From Companilactobacillus zhachilii (GTDB taxonomy: Bacteria > Bacillota > Bacilli > Lactobacillales > Lactobacillaceae), in contig NZ_CP031933.2 of the NCBI RefSeq assembly GCF_003606365.2, positions 2,356,001 through 2,420,000 on the forward strand: 64,000 nucleotides of DNA. The letters are read 5' to 3'. Below are positions 37,990 to 47,440 of this stretch, in pieces (the stretch's first letter is position 1; every line of letters begins with the position of its first letter). A program made the translations under genes and the position numbers. The notes beneath the pieces were generated by a model. The model saw only the letters and a list, made by a program, of their open reading frames with translations. It did no database searches and was not told where the DNA came from.

Positions 37990-38193
37990 TTCGATAGCAC
38001 AAAAAAAGCCAAGCCTAGACTTGACCTACTATTAATACTAGATATTCTAAAAGATATTACTCAAGGTTGAAGAATTCAAAATATATTCTAAGCCCCAACA
38101 CTGTAATACTCCAATTACTCAAATCACAAAAGCAGAATAGCTTTAGTTATCAGTATCACAATAATGCTGAAAATTGTTCACTATTGATTTAAA
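37990..38193. other. Intergenic stretch without recognised gene
   Basis: Between the oxidoreductase start (37839) and the C element at 38194 I see no credible frame. A possible weak hairpin (AAGCCAAGCCTAGACTTGACCT) lies near 38010. The region should hold the oxidoreductase promoter. Confidence 0.5.
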
Positions 38194-38388
38194 AACAAAG
38201 AGTAAACTAGCCGGAAAGAGCAAGAAATTTTGGTTGCTGTGCAGGTGGCGTTAACACTTTAGTGTTTACACCACGGGACGACTTTTGAAACTCGCGATTT
38301 GTGCGAGGTTCAAAAGCGAGCCGAAAGACACAAGGCTGTCGGCGGTCCCCATAGCGACCAAAATATCTTGCTCTTGGAGGCGGAATAT
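38194..38388 (-). repeat. C element copy 7
   Basis: Flank AACAAAGAGTAAACTAGCCGG; outer stem AGAGCAAGAAATTTTGGT with ACCAAAATATCTTGCTCT (one mismatch); arm 3 AACACT/AGTGTT; arm 2 AACTCGCGATTTGTGCGAGGTT; arm 1 is expanded (GCCGAAAGACACAAGGCTGTCGGC) and still paired. The end GGAGGCGGAATATTT lies 23 bases from the glycosyltransferase stop. Confidence 0.92.
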
Positions 38389-38411
38389 TTAACTAATCTT
38401 CAGTAATTTTC

Positions 38412-39173
38412 TTAAATCTCGTCTTTTTCACTTCGAGTGCTATCTCGAATTGTTTTATAAACTTTCATTCTCGCAACTCCAACGTCACGGACATTTTCCA
38501 TCGCAAATTTCTGAGTAATACTGCCTTTGCGGGAAACGTAATGATATAAGGGAATGTTATCTAAATAAAATTTTCTAGCTACTGTCGCATATTCGACATT
38601 GAAAACTTGGTCTTCCATCAAATCGAGATCCGTTTGAAAGCCGAGATTATTATCATCAATAATTGAACGGACATAGGCTTTATTCCATGTATAACCCATA
38701 ACCGTCCCAGTCATTTTAATAATCTGTTTCACGGCCTCATCACGACCAACTATGGAAGTCTGACGCTTAGCAATTTTATTCTTAACTTTGCCATTTTCAT
38801 TTTCGTTGAAAAAGCCACATGTAACCATATCAACATCATTATCATTAAAGATATCTAAAAAATGATCAACGTAATCGGGTTCAACCCAATCATCACCGTC
38901 GATAAAAGTCACTAATTTGCCATCGGCCATTGCAAGTCCGGTATTCCTCGAGGCCGAAACTCCGGAATTTTGTGTATGGCAAACAACAGATATCCAATCA
39001 TACTTTTTTTCATACAGACGGATTATCTTCTGAGTTTGATCGGTAGAGCAGTCATCCACAATAATTAGATTGAAATTCTGATTAGTTTGAGCAACTACTG
39101 AATCAATCGCGCTAGAAATGTAATTAGCTACATTATAAGCTGTCATAATAATTGAAAGTTTATTTTTCACCAT
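38412..39173 (-). CDS. Family 2 glycosyltransferase
   Basis: A 253-residue GT2 enzyme. NKLSIIMTAYNVANYISSAIDSV and VDDCSTDQT form the nucleotide-sugar site; DGDDWVEPDY is the D-x-D metal-binding motif. The catalytic segment ends with DLMEDQVFNVEYA (the E-D pair). There is no membrane helix. It is shorter than EpsJ-like relatives (about 330 residues), and the C-terminal helices stop at STRSEKDEI just before the C element, so the tail may be shortened. It probably adds a sugar to a wall or exopolysaccharide precursor. It stands alone and diverges from the phosphatase gene. Confidence 0.87.
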   Translation of the reverse strand: MVKNKLSIIMTAYNVANYISSAIDSVVAQTNQNFNLIIVDDCSTDQTQKIIRLYEKKYDWISVVCHTQNSGVSASRNTGLAMADGKLVTFIDGDDWVEPDYVDHFLDIFNDNDVDMVTCGFFNENENGKVKNKIAKRQTSIVGRDEAVKQIIKMTGTVMGYTWNKAYVRSIIDDNNLGFQTDLDLMEDQVFNVEYATVARKFYLDNIPLYHYVSRKGSITQKFAMENVRDVGVARMKVYKTIRDSTRSEKDEI

Positions 39174-39239
39174 AAATCACCTTAGTATTATTTTACTTCT
39201 AATGACCTAAAATACGCAACGACTCGGGGAGGAGAAAAA

Positions 39240-40004
39240 ATGAAACGCATATTAAATCTTGAAGGTGCCATAAATTTACGTGAACTTGGTGGATACCCCA
39301 CTAAAGATGGTACGACAATTAAATATAATAAACTCTTACGTTCAGGGGATATAAGTAACTTAACAGGAAAATCTTTAGCTTACCTTAAAAAATACGGCTT
39401 AAAGTATATTGTTGATTTTCGTTCCAACGATGAACAACGTAATTGGGCCGACACCACATCTGATTTCTACAAAATTTATTCTGACCCCGTTTACCCACTC
39501 AAAGGCAACGGCGACAAACTTGCAGGCATCCTCAATCGAAATAGTTATAACTATTTAGGCATGATTTATCAAAGCGTCGTCTTAGATGCCCACGGACAAC
39601 AAGCCTACAAATTATTTTTCGATTTATTATTACATAACGACCAACCAAATACAGCCCTATTGTTCCATTGTGCAGCTGGAAAAGATCGGACAGGTATCGG
39701 TGCCCTCTTAATTCTCAAGGCCCTAGGTGTAGACGACGAAACTATTACCAAAGATTATTTATTAACCAATTTAATGTACGAAAGCGACCACGAAATAGAC
39801 CGCATTTTGAACGATAAATCAGGCAACCAAAGCGTCAACCAAATGAACATGACCGCCGCCGACCTAGAAAGTATCACCTCAGTATTTGATGCCATCGAAC
39901 ATTATTATGGAACCTTTGAAAATTATTTGGACAAGGCACTGGATATTGATGCCGATAAATTAGCTAAGTTGAAGGCTATTTATACGACTAACGATGATAA
40001 TTAA
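39240..40004 (+). CDS. Tyrosine/dual-specificity protein phosphatase
   Basis: A 254-residue protein with the phosphatase P-loop HCAAGKDRTG, in which Cys144 is the nucleophile and the Arg binds phosphate. The N-terminal sequence LEGAINLRELGGYPTKDGTTIKYNKLLRSGDISNL is diagnostic of the Y_phosphatase3 family, whose known members remove phosphate from phosphotyrosine and sometimes phosphoinositides. GGGGAGGAGAAAAA precedes the ATG. It diverges from the GT2 gene; whether it controls polysaccharide synthesis is open. Confidence 0.9.
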   Translation: MKRILNLEGAINLRELGGYPTKDGTTIKYNKLLRSGDISNLTGKSLAYLKKYGLKYIVDFRSNDEQRNWADTTSDFYKIYSDPVYPLKGNGDKLAGILNRNSYNYLGMIYQSVVLDAHGQQAYKLFFDLLLHNDQPNTALLFHCAAGKDRTGIGALLILKALGVDDETITKDYLLTNLMYESDHEIDRILNDKSGNQSVNQMNMTAADLESITSVFDAIEHYYGTFENYLDKALDIDADKLAKLKAIYTTNDDN

Positions 40005-40103
40005 AACATAACTTCTTGAAGATTATATGTTTTAATCACAATGTTATGATTCTTAAAATATAACAATAACCTACTGTTATTTATCACTCAAAAATAACAG
40101 AAT

Positions 40104-40288
40104 ACTAGTCGGAAGGAACAAAAAAATTGAGAGTCGCTATGCAGGTGGCGTTAGAGCTTTAGCTCTTACACCACGGGACGACTTTTGAAACTCGCGGTTT
40201 TTGCGAGGTTCAAAGTCGAGGTTGGAGACCTTGGCTCCAACCGGTCCCCATAGCGACACTCAATTTTTTTGTTCCTGGAGGCGGCATA
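40104..40288 (-). repeat. C element copy 8
   Basis: Outer stem GGAACAAAAAAATTGAG with CTCAATTTTTTTGTTCC (17 bp perfect, a sequence unlike other copies); arm 3 AGAGCT/AGCTCT; arm 2 GAAACTCGC/GCGAGGTTC; arm 1 GGTTGGAG/CTCCAACC. Fixed motifs ACACCACGGGACGACTTTTG and GGAGGCGGCAT are present. Confidence 0.93.
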
Positions 40289-40346
40289 CCACCAAGCATT
40301 TATACCAAATAATCAGCAAGTTAATATCTTGTTATATCAAACTAGG

Positions 40347-40377
40347 TTGGCAATGGTAATTCCATATTAGTTATAAT
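40347..40377 (+). promoter_or_regulatory. Promoter of candidate small RNA
   Basis: TTGGCA (40347-40352), 19 bases, TATAAT (40372-40377). Transcription would begin near 40385, exactly at the first stem of the RNA. Confidence 0.5.
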
Positions 40378-40384
40378 ATTTTTG

Positions 40385-40535
40385 CAGAGGGGGCAATCTC
40401 ACCTCTTACAAAAAAATCCAGCTTGTTCCCTCTGCCATTACCAATTTGTACCATTCCCATACCTTACAGTTTGACTAATACAAAACCAACAATCGTTTCC
40501 CTCATACATCTTCCCAATGTATGAGGTTTTTTTGT
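40385..40535 (+). ncRNA. Candidate small RNA of about 150 nt
   Basis: The sequence has a promoter just upstream, a 5-prime stem GCAGAGGG (40384-40391) with CCCTCTGC (40428-40435), an unpaired middle, and an intrinsic terminator CCTCATACAT/ATGTATGAGG followed by seven T (40499-40534). No peptide with a ribosome binding site is seen on either strand. It lies between a C element and a two-component system. It does not match 6S, tmRNA, SRP or RNase P RNA as I know them. It could be an independent sRNA or a short antisense-type RNA. Confidence 0.45.
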
Positions 40536-40650
40536 GTCCTTAAAAATAGTATCCTTATACTAACTTAGAGGTCGTCCTAGCAAAAATTTTACCTAACTGC
40601 CTGAAGGCGACCCACAATACTCTCTCAAATATTAACCAAAGGAAAATACA

Positions 40651-41847
40651 ATGCACTTTAAAAACAATGCTGGTTTCTACTTACGACTTTTTTCTCTATT
40701 GATCGTCATTTCAGAAATAGCTGTCCAAGAACTCACTAATCCGATTAAAGTTTTACTAATGGGAATTGCTCTATTTGTTGCAGTTTCGGAATGTTTATTT
40801 TTCAGTCCATGGAGTAATCATCCCAGTGATAAATTTGCGGAATACTTCAGTTACTTTGTTTTTCTTATTTTGGGGATCATTCAATTATTTATTCAACAGT
40901 CTTTTCTTATCATCTACTACTACGTCTTAGTTGTGACAACCGCTGAATACACCATTAAACAAAATCCCAAGCCTATACATATTATCGTCATCCAGTTTAT
41001 TATCTATTTCTCATACTTCGTCATTCCTCGCTCATTGAACTTTAACTACCACTCCTGGGTCGGCTACGTACAAGTGATTCTTTCACCATACACCGTTCAA
41101 TTCTGGAGTACTTATTTAATTTCTTACTTATACTTAAATCTCTTGACCAAAAATCGTGCTATTGACGGCTTAAACAAAGAATTGATAACTAAAGTCGATC
41201 AGCTCCAAGATTACTCCAGTAAAATCAAAGAATTAACTTTAATTGAAGAACGTCAACGTATTTCACAAAATTTACACGACATGCTAGGTCATTCATTGAT
41301 CGGTCTCAGATTACATTTAGACGCTTTAAACCAAGTTATTGATACCAATCCCGAGAAATCGCACCAGATTCTTGATAAATCTAAGGATATTATTGACCAC
41401 AGTTTAGTGGAATTGCGTGAAACCGTTAATGAACTAAAGGAAACCAAGGAGTTGGCAGACTTACAAAGCGCCCTCGACGAATTGAAGAACTCTATTTCTG
41501 TGACTGAAGAAGTCAAAGTTGATTTAAAAACATACTTCAACGTCAATAAACTAGATATCGCCGTTAAAGATTTAATTTATAAAACATCTCAGGAATTTAT
41601 TACCAATAGTATTAAACACGGTCACAGTTCACTTATTACTATTAAATTACGTCTCATTGACAATAAAATGACTTTCAATCTTAGTAATAATGGCTTAGAT
41701 GCCAAAAATATCGTAGCTTCAAACGGTATCAATGGAATTAAAAACCGTGTGGAAAAGCTAAACGGTCAAGTAAACTTTTCTAACAATAAACCAAGTGGAT
41801 TCAAAACTGACATTACAATTCCGATTGGAGAAAATTTAAATGATTAA
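40651..41847 (+). CDS. Sensor histidine kinase (NarL/LiaS class)
   Basis: A 398-residue kinase. Residues about 8-165 hold five to six membrane helices with short loops, so it senses in the membrane. A coiled linker follows, then the HisKA_3 dimerisation motif EERQRISQNLHDMLGHSL, with His209 as phosphate acceptor. The ATPase domain is short, with N-box SQEFITNSIKHGHSS and G-box GINGIKNRVEKLNG. It overlaps the response regulator gene by eight bases. The MacB-like ABC transporter 580 bases downstream is a likely target, as in peptide-antibiotic stress systems. Confidence 0.9.
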   Translation: MHFKNNAGFYLRLFSLLIVISEIAVQELTNPIKVLLMGIALFVAVSECLFFSPWSNHPSDKFAEYFSYFVFLILGIIQLFIQQSFLIIYYYVLVVTTAEYTIKQNPKPIHIIVIQFIIYFSYFVIPRSLNFNYHSWVGYVQVILSPYTVQFWSTYLISYLYLNLLTKNRAIDGLNKELITKVDQLQDYSSKIKELTLIEERQRISQNLHDMLGHSLIGLRLHLDALNQVIDTNPEKSHQILDKSKDIIDHSLVELRETVNELKETKELADLQSALDELKNSISVTEEVKVDLKTYFNVNKLDIAVKDLIYKTSQEFITNSIKHGHSSLITIKLRLIDNKMTFNLSNNGLDAKNIVASNGINGIKNRVEKLNGQVNFSNNKPSGFKTDITIPIGENLND

Positions 41848-42463
41848 AATGATAATTGCCGACGATCAAGCTATTGTTCGTGAAGGATTAAGTTTAGTCC
41901 TCGGTTTTGATGAAGAAATTGAAATAGTCTTTCAAGCCAAAAATGGTCAAGAAGCAGTTGACTATCTAGCAGACCATGATTGCGACATTGTCCTGATGGA
42001 CATCAAAATGCCCGTATTAAATGGCGTTGAAGCCACTAAAGTCATTCATCAAAAATATCCTGACGTTAAAATTCTAGTGTTAACCACCTTCAATGATTAC
42101 GAATATATTTTCCAAGCCTTAAAAAACGGCGCCAATGGTTACCTCCTAAAAGACACCGATGGCAAGGAATTAATTGCCGATATCAAAAAAGTTCATAACA
42201 ACGAATCCATCATCGGCAGCCAAATCAGTGATAGCCTAGTAGCCGGACTTCAAAATAACTCGCAACAAAACATGATATCCTCTTTAACACCCCGAGAACT
42301 AGAAATAGCCCGAGCCATCGCCAACGGAAAAAGTAATAAAGAAATCAGCACGATACTTTTCTTATCAGAGGGAACCGTTAAGAATTACGTCACAAATATT
42401 TTCGAAAAATTACAATTAAGCAATCGCACCGAAGTCGCACTCTTTATGAAAAAATATGATTAA
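41840..42463 (+). CDS. LuxR/NarL-family response regulator
   Basis: A 207-residue regulator. The receiver domain has DD near residue 8, the phosphorylated Asp54 in DIVLMDIKMP, and Thr/Lys at LTTF and LLKD. The C-terminal LuxR-type HTH is SSLTPRELEIARAIANGKSNKEISTILFLSEGTVKNYVTNIFEKL. It is translated together with the histidine kinase. It probably activates the downstream ABC transporter under envelope stress; this is inferred from position. Confidence 0.92.
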   Translation: MIKMIIADDQAIVREGLSLVLGFDEEIEIVFQAKNGQEAVDYLADHDCDIVLMDIKMPVLNGVEATKVIHQKYPDVKILVLTTFNDYEYIFQALKNGANGYLLKDTDGKELIADIKKVHNNESIIGSQISDSLVAGLQNNSQQNMISSLTPRELEIARAIANGKSNKEISTILFLSEGTVKNYVTNIFEKLQLSNRTEVALFMKKYD

Positions 42464-42464
42464 A

Positions 42465-42486
42465 TATGCCGCTTCCAGCTAGTTTA
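42465..42486. repeat. C element remnant (two ends joined)
   Basis: AATATGCCGCTTCCAGCTAGTTTA joins the GCCGCCTCCAGG end directly to the CTAGTTTA end, as if everything between had been deleted. It begins two bases after the regulator stop codon. Confidence 0.55.
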
Positions 42487-42672
42487 TTTTTTATACAGAA
42501 TAATATTTGACTAAGAGTATATGATGGTTTTAATATCTTTATACTCTGAAAAACTAGAGCACCATAACTTAACTTAAGACTTACTTTTCACCTTTTAGTT
42601 GTTAAGTAAAAACACTAATCAAATTGATTGATGTTTTTTTCTATCCTAAAATTAATAATTACAAACTATTAA

Positions 42673-42853
42673 ACTAGCCGGAGGATGCAAGCAACAAAGT
42701 CAGCAGTGACAGTGATATTGGGGCTTTAGCCCCTACATCACAGGACGTGTTTTGAAATTCGAGTGGTTTTCTCGAAGTTCAAAACCGAGCCTGGAGACCT
42801 TGGCTCCAGGCGGTCCCACAGCAGACTTCGTTGCTTGCATCCGGAGGCGGCAC
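42673..42853 (-). repeat. C element copy 9
   Basis: Outer stem GGATGCAAGCAACAAAGTC with GACTTCGTTGCTTGCATCC (one mismatch); arm 3 GGGGCT/AGCCCC within GTGAT...ATCAC; arm 2 GAAATTCGAG/CTCGAAGTTC; arm 1 GCCTGGAG/CTCCAGGC. The junction changes from CCCGTGGTG to CCTGTGATG, with matching changes in the partners. Confidence 0.92.
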
Positions 42854-43044
42854 ATGACTAAAGTCATATAAATCTTATGACCTATCTCAATTACCCAAAA
42901 ACAAAAATCATTATATACTTCTAACTGTTGAAAAAATAAATAAACATATTTTACACAAGCAATAAATTTCTAAAAATACAGAAAGAAATTTACAATAAAA
43001 TGTATATCTAGTTGTGCAAATATGGACAGAACAGGGGTAACTAA

Positions 43045-44985
43045 ATGACCTTACTAGAATTAAAAAATGTAAAGAAATCATTTACGTTAAATAAACAAGA
43101 ATTTCCAGTTTTAAAGGGTATCGACCTCAAACTTGATCGTGGCGAATTCGTCTCGATTCTTGGTGAGTCCGGTGGTGGTAAAACTACTCTACTAAATACA
43201 ATTGGTGGCTTGGATTCACAATTCCAAGGGGATATCCTCGTCAATGGTCAATCTTTGAAAAAGGGTTCTGACAAGGCCTTAGACAATTATCGTAGCCACA
43301 CTGTTGGTTTTGTTTTCCAAAGTTTTCATTTGATCAGTCACTTAACTATTTTGGAAAATGTTATGGTTCCACTTGAGATGTCTTCATTAAGCAAAGCTCA
43401 ACGAACTGATCGAGCCAAATCATTACTTGCTAAGGTTGGGCTTTCTGAACATCTAGACAAGCATCCCAATCAATTATCAGGTGGTCAAAAACAACGTGTT
43501 GCGATTGCTCGTGCCTTAGCTAATGATCCTGAAATCATCATTGCCGATGAACCAACCGGTGCTTTGGACTCCGAAAATACTGAAGAAGTTTTGAAAATCT
43601 TGGATGAAATTGCTAAAGAGGGCAAATTGGTTATTGCCGTTACTCACTCACAAATCGTGGCTGATTACGGTACCCGAGTGGTTCACTTGCAAGATGGTAA
43701 AGTTGATTCAGATAAAAAGTTGCGCGATTCTTATCAAGCTCCTAACGAGACTCCAAGTGAAAAGAAGATTACTCATTTAAGCTTTGGTGATACTTTCCGT
43801 CTAGCTTGGGAACATATGCGCTACACCAAGGGACGAAATATTTTAATCATCTTAGGTGCCGCAATCGGTATTTTCTCCGTAATTTTCATGTTAGGACTGG
43901 GCTCTGGTATTACTGGTTATATCAACGGTGAAATGACCAAACAAGTTAATCCCAATGCTATTCAAGTAACTAAAAATGTTTCAAGGGATACAATTGATCC
44001 TAACAGTGTCAATATAAGCAATTCTGACGTCAATCGGTTCAAAAAAATCAAGAACGTTAAAAAGGTTGAAAAAGCTTATTTTGCACAATCACCTAAAGTT
44101 AATTACAACAATAAGAACGTTGCAGTCCAATTTTTCCAAACTTGGAACGCTACTGAAAAGCCGGACGATATCACTAAGGGTAAAAAACCGGGAAATAATC
44201 AAATTATCCTTTTAAAATCTGACGCTCAAAAATTAGATAAAAAGAATTACAAAAACATGGTCGGCAAAACGGTCAAGATGTACGTTACAAGTCTTGATAA
44301 AAATAACCAACCTGCCCAAATCACAATGAACTTGAAAGTTTCAGGTATCATCAAATCTGGTTCATCAGCCGTTACATATAACACACTTGAATCAGCCGCT
44401 AAAGATGCTAATGTCACTATCAAACCTAACTTTGCGACATTAACAGTTAACAACACTTTAAACGTTAAAACCGTTCAAGAAAAAGTTAAATCTTACAAGA
44501 CAACAATTGATAAGAAAAAACAAAATCGCTACATAATTACCGGTGTTGGAGCTATTATTGATTCACTAAATACTTACCTCAGATTAGCATTTGATGTCTT
44601 AGCCGCTATCGCTGGTATTTCATTGATTGTTTCAGCAATCATGATTATCGTTGTTCTTTACATCAGTGTTTCTGAACGTACACAAGAAATCGGTATTCTT
44701 CGTGCCATCGGTGCTAGAAAGAAAGATATTAGAAATATGTTTATTTCCGAGTCATTCTTAATTGGATTACTTTCAGGAGTATTTGCTTCAATCATTGCCT
44801 GGCTAGTCCAAATGGGAACCAATTCCATAGCCCAAAACGCCTTTAACGCAACAATTGTCTCAATCTCCCCCGGTAACTTTATCTTCGGTATTGTTATCAG
44901 CATTATCATCAGTTTATTAGCTGCTTTAGCTCCATCAAGACGAGCAGCTAAACTTGATCCACGTGATTCATTAACTGATGAATAA
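43045..44985 (+). CDS. MacB-like ABC transporter, ATPase and permease fused
   Basis: A 646-residue protein. Residues 1-225 are the ATPase: Walker A GESGGGKTT, signature LSGGQKQRVAIARAL, Walker B IIIADEPTGALD, H-loop VTHS. Residues about 260-646 are the permease: one helix (about 268-290), a large extracytoplasmic domain rich in Lys and Asn (about 295-510), then three helices with SERTQEIGILRAIGARKKDI before the last pair. This is the MacB/LolE type III layout, which exports peptides or acts in antimicrobial-peptide defence. The two-component genes upstream probably control it. The gene has its own 580-base upstream region containing a C element. Confidence 0.92.
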   Translation: MTLLELKNVKKSFTLNKQEFPVLKGIDLKLDRGEFVSILGESGGGKTTLLNTIGGLDSQFQGDILVNGQSLKKGSDKALDNYRSHTVGFVFQSFHLISHLTILENVMVPLEMSSLSKAQRTDRAKSLLAKVGLSEHLDKHPNQLSGGQKQRVAIARALANDPEIIIADEPTGALDSENTEEVLKILDEIAKEGKLVIAVTHSQIVADYGTRVVHLQDGKVDSDKKLRDSYQAPNETPSEKKITHLSFGDTFRLAWEHMRYTKGRNILIILGAAIGIFSVIFMLGLGSGITGYINGEMTKQVNPNAIQVTKNVSRDTIDPNSVNISNSDVNRFKKIKNVKKVEKAYFAQSPKVNYNNKNVAVQFFQTWNATEKPDDITKGKKPGNNQIILLKSDAQKLDKKNYKNMVGKTVKMYVTSLDKNNQPAQITMNLKVSGIIKSGSSAVTYNTLESAAKDANVTIKPNFATLTVNNTLNVKTVQEKVKSYKTTIDKKKQNRYIITGVGAIIDSLNTYLRLAFDVLAAIAGISLIVSAIMIIVVLYISVSERTQEIGILRAIGARKKDIRNMFISESFLIGLLSGVFASIIAWLVQMGTNSIAQNAFNATIVSISPGNFIFGIVISIIISLLAALAPSRRAAKLDPRDSLTDE

Positions 44986-45010
44986 TAATAAGACGCGTGG
45001 TGCTAGTTAA

Positions 45011-45191
45011 ATATGCCACCTCCAAGAGCAAGAAATTTAGGTCGCCATGGGGACCGACAAAAGCCAAGGTCTTTTGTCTCGATTTTGAACCTCGCACAAA
45101 CCGCGAGTTTCAAAAGTCGTCCCGTGGTGTAAGCACTAAAGTGCTAACGCCACCTGCACAGCGACCTAATTTCTTGCTCTTTCCGGCTAGT
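45011..45191 (+). repeat. C element copy 10
   Basis: ATATGCCACCTCC end, outer stem AGAGCAAGAAATTTAGGTCGC with GCGACCTAATTTCTTGCTCT, arm 1 GACAAAAG/CTTTTGTC, arm 2 GAACCTCGC/GCGAGTTTC, arm 3 AGCACT/AGTGCT, fixed CGTCCCGTGGTGTAA, end CCGGCTAG. It begins 26 bases after the ABC transporter stop. Confidence 0.93.
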
Positions 45192-45369
45192 TCATTGTTT
45201 GTTTTTGAATTAATATTAAATAACTTTAAGTATTATTTTGGCATCAATGACTAGAATTATAGGATATAGAATATGTTCTGAATCTTTTGACTTTAAAGAT
45301 TATTTCAATTCCATAATCAAAAAACCAACTAGTACCACGAGTGACATAAAGTAACGACTAAGAGAATTT

Positions 45370-45445
45370 GACAAAATACGGTCACTTTTCTAGCACTAAA
45401 AACAAATAGGTTAAGTAATCCAATTTTGGTTATAGAAACGACTAA
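45370..45445. repeat. Strongly decayed F2-family repeat
   Basis: TTTTCTAGCACTAAAAACAAAT and GTAATCCAATTTTGG correspond to the F2 left half; the right half is mostly lost. Confidence 0.35.
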
Positions 45446-45452
45446 AGAAATA

Positions 45453-45499
45453 GGGTGGATAAGTTTTTATTTAATTTTATCCACCCTATTTTTTGATAT
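45453..45499. terminator. Terminator-like hairpin
   Basis: AATAGGGTGGATAA pairs with TTATCCACCCTATT, with a T-rich tail. A near-copy with a changed base pair lies at 49953-49998 (GTGGAT to GTAGAT, matched on the other arm). Confidence 0.75.
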
Positions 45500-45558
45500 T
45501 ATATTCTATTTACAAATCACTTAGACTTCAAATACGTCACATGAAAAATGCTAATACC

Positions 45559-45735
45559 CTAGTCTCTGGGTGCAAGAAAGGTTGGCAGCAGTGAAGGTGG
45601 TGTAATGGCTTCAGCTATTACACCACGGGACGAGTTTTGAAATTCGCGAACTTTGCGAAGTTCAAAATCGAGCCTGGAGACCTTGGCTCCAGGCGGTCCC
45701 CACAGCGCCAACCTTTCTTGCACTCAGAGACGGAA
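45559..45735 (-). repeat. C element copy 11
   Basis: Outer stem CTCTGGGTGCAAGAAAGGTTGGC with GCCAACCTTTCTTGCACTCAGAG (one mismatch); arm 3 ATGGCTTCAGCTAT; arm 2 GAAATTCGCG.../..GCGAAGTTC; arm 1 GCCTGGAG/CTCCAGGC. Confidence 0.92.
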
Positions 45736-45929
45736 GCTAATAACTGATTCTAGATTATTGGCTTCATCAGTTTTAAGAAAAAATAATTATGAGCAAAGTC
45801 CCTCAAAATTTTGTATAATTGAGTTTCGGATATACAACATGTGACATTTCTGTGAACTTTCACCGAATGTCTTCCTATAGAATAGGTTGTCTTGTATACT
45901 TATTTTGTCAACGTAATGGAGGAATGCTA

Positions 45930-47291
45930 ATGTTTTGTCCAAATTGTGGCCATAAAGTAGACCCAGATCAAAAATTTTGTGATAACTGTGGTTGGGCCCT
46001 AAAAAAGAAAAAAGCTGAAGAAACAAACAAAGTAAAAGATGATGACACTGTTCGTTCATTGTCTGAAATTGAAAATGAACTAAATGAAGAAGAACCTGCT
46101 AAAGATACTAAATCAGTAGAACAACCTCATTTACAACAGGCACCAGATCAACAACGTGAGTATGGATCATTTGATCATCCTAAGCAAACTACTGCATCAA
46201 GGAAGACTACCCCACGTCCAGATCCTGAACCTGCTATGAAGACTTACGAAGGTTCAAATCGTTCTTCTTTCAGTAAATCAAGTGCTACTGAACCAATCGA
46301 TGATAAGACTCAAGTTTATAGCAAAAATGATTTCAATCCAATTTCCCAAAAGCCTTATAAAAAGGCCGAACAAGTGGAATCATCCAAGAAACCATTTACT
46401 GATCCAATTAAAGATCCTATTGGTAATCCTTTCGAACCAACTGAAAGTGAAAAACGTGCTGCTGAAGCTAAACGTAAAGCCGAAGAAGTCGATCCTAATG
46501 ACGGCTTCATTCATAATATGATGAAATTTGCCAAAAATAATGCTTATATTAGTATTTTGGCAGTTATCATAGCCGCTATTTTATTAGTAGTTAAGAGAAA
46601 TTACGGTTATATTGCCTTAGCTATCATCATCATTCTATGGTTCCTACTTTCCCAATTGCGTCACGGAAATGAAGTTGGTGCTAACAAAGCGCTTAAACAC
46701 GAAACTTCTTTGAAGAAAGATTCTAATAACGGTTCTAGTTCCAATACGCAAACATATAACGAACGTCCTGCTCAAACTAAGAAGGAAGCTCGCGATAGAT
46801 ATGAGAATGCCGCTGATCGATTAAAACCAAATCATAAGACAACTACTCAAAAAGTAATTATCTTTTCATCATTTATTGGGTTCATTGCCTCAGTTGCAGG
46901 CCCATTCCTTGATGGACTCTCACTATCAGGAACCATTGCCAACGCCGCTAACTACACCGCCAATAACCTAGGTGCACAACCAACTTGGATAACAAATGGA
47001 TTCTCAGCAATCCGCTTGATCTGTTTCCTTTCACCAGTTATCGCCTTAATTGCAGGTTGTTTCAGATCACGCGGTAGTATACGTTTGGTAAGAATCTTTA
47101 CTTTCTTACCAACTGTCCTTTACGCCGCATTATATGCAGCCTTAAACACAGGCTTAGTAAACTCATCAGCTATTACTGGCCAAGTAGTAGTAAACGCCAG
47201 CCGTTCCTTTGGAATGAGCTTCTACGTCCTACTAGCTACTTCAGTTATTTCATTAATAATGGCTTATACTTTACGTCCTAGAATTAAATAA
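45930..47291 (+). CDS. Zinc-ribbon membrane protein of unknown function
   Basis: A 453-residue protein starting MFCPNCGHKVDPDQKFCDNCGW, a four-cysteine zinc ribbon. Residues about 30-195 are low-complexity, rich in Lys, Glu, Pro, Ser and Gln, probably disordered. Two hydrophobic helices follow at about 200-245, a second polar stretch, and four helices in the last 150 residues. The ATG 45930 lies seven bases after GGAGG; the ATG six bases earlier is too close. Zinc-ribbon plus membrane proteins are common in lactobacilli and without known role. Confidence 0.72.
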   Translation: MFCPNCGHKVDPDQKFCDNCGWALKKKKAEETNKVKDDDTVRSLSEIENELNEEEPAKDTKSVEQPHLQQAPDQQREYGSFDHPKQTTASRKTTPRPDPEPAMKTYEGSNRSSFSKSSATEPIDDKTQVYSKNDFNPISQKPYKKAEQVESSKKPFTDPIKDPIGNPFEPTESEKRAAEAKRKAEEVDPNDGFIHNMMKFAKNNAYISILAVIIAAILLVVKRNYGYIALAIIIILWFLLSQLRHGNEVGANKALKHETSLKKDSNNGSSSNTQTYNERPAQTKKEARDRYENAADRLKPNHKTTTQKVIIFSSFIGFIASVAGPFLDGLSLSGTIANAANYTANNLGAQPTWITNGFSAIRLICFLSPVIALIAGCFRSRGSIRLVRIFTFLPTVLYAALYAALNTGLVNSSAITGQVVVNASRSFGMSFYVLLATSVISLIMAYTLRPRIK

Positions 47292-47340
47292 CTTACTCTA
47301 AGGCTGACTAAATTCAGGTCAACTTTAGAGTCTTAACTAA

Positions 47341-47395
47341 AATAGCTCCAGTAATCCGATTTTGGATTGCTGGAGCTATTTTGCTTTAAACAAAG
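47341..47395. repeat. F2-family repeat core
   Basis: AATAGCTCCAGTAATCC pairs with GGATTGCTGGAGCTATT around GATTTT; the outer F2 ends are degraded. The hairpin can act as terminator for the zinc-ribbon gene. Confidence 0.7.
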
Positions 47396-47440
47396 AAGTC
47401 ATTTGGAAATATCCACTCATCAAATCTAACTATTCATCCA

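Noticed and set aside
40320..40540. Fst-type type I toxin-antitoxin locus
   Set aside because: No short ORF with an Fst-like membrane helix and charged tail, and no paired direct repeats on the converging strand; only a 13-codon hydrophobic frame overlaps the terminator.
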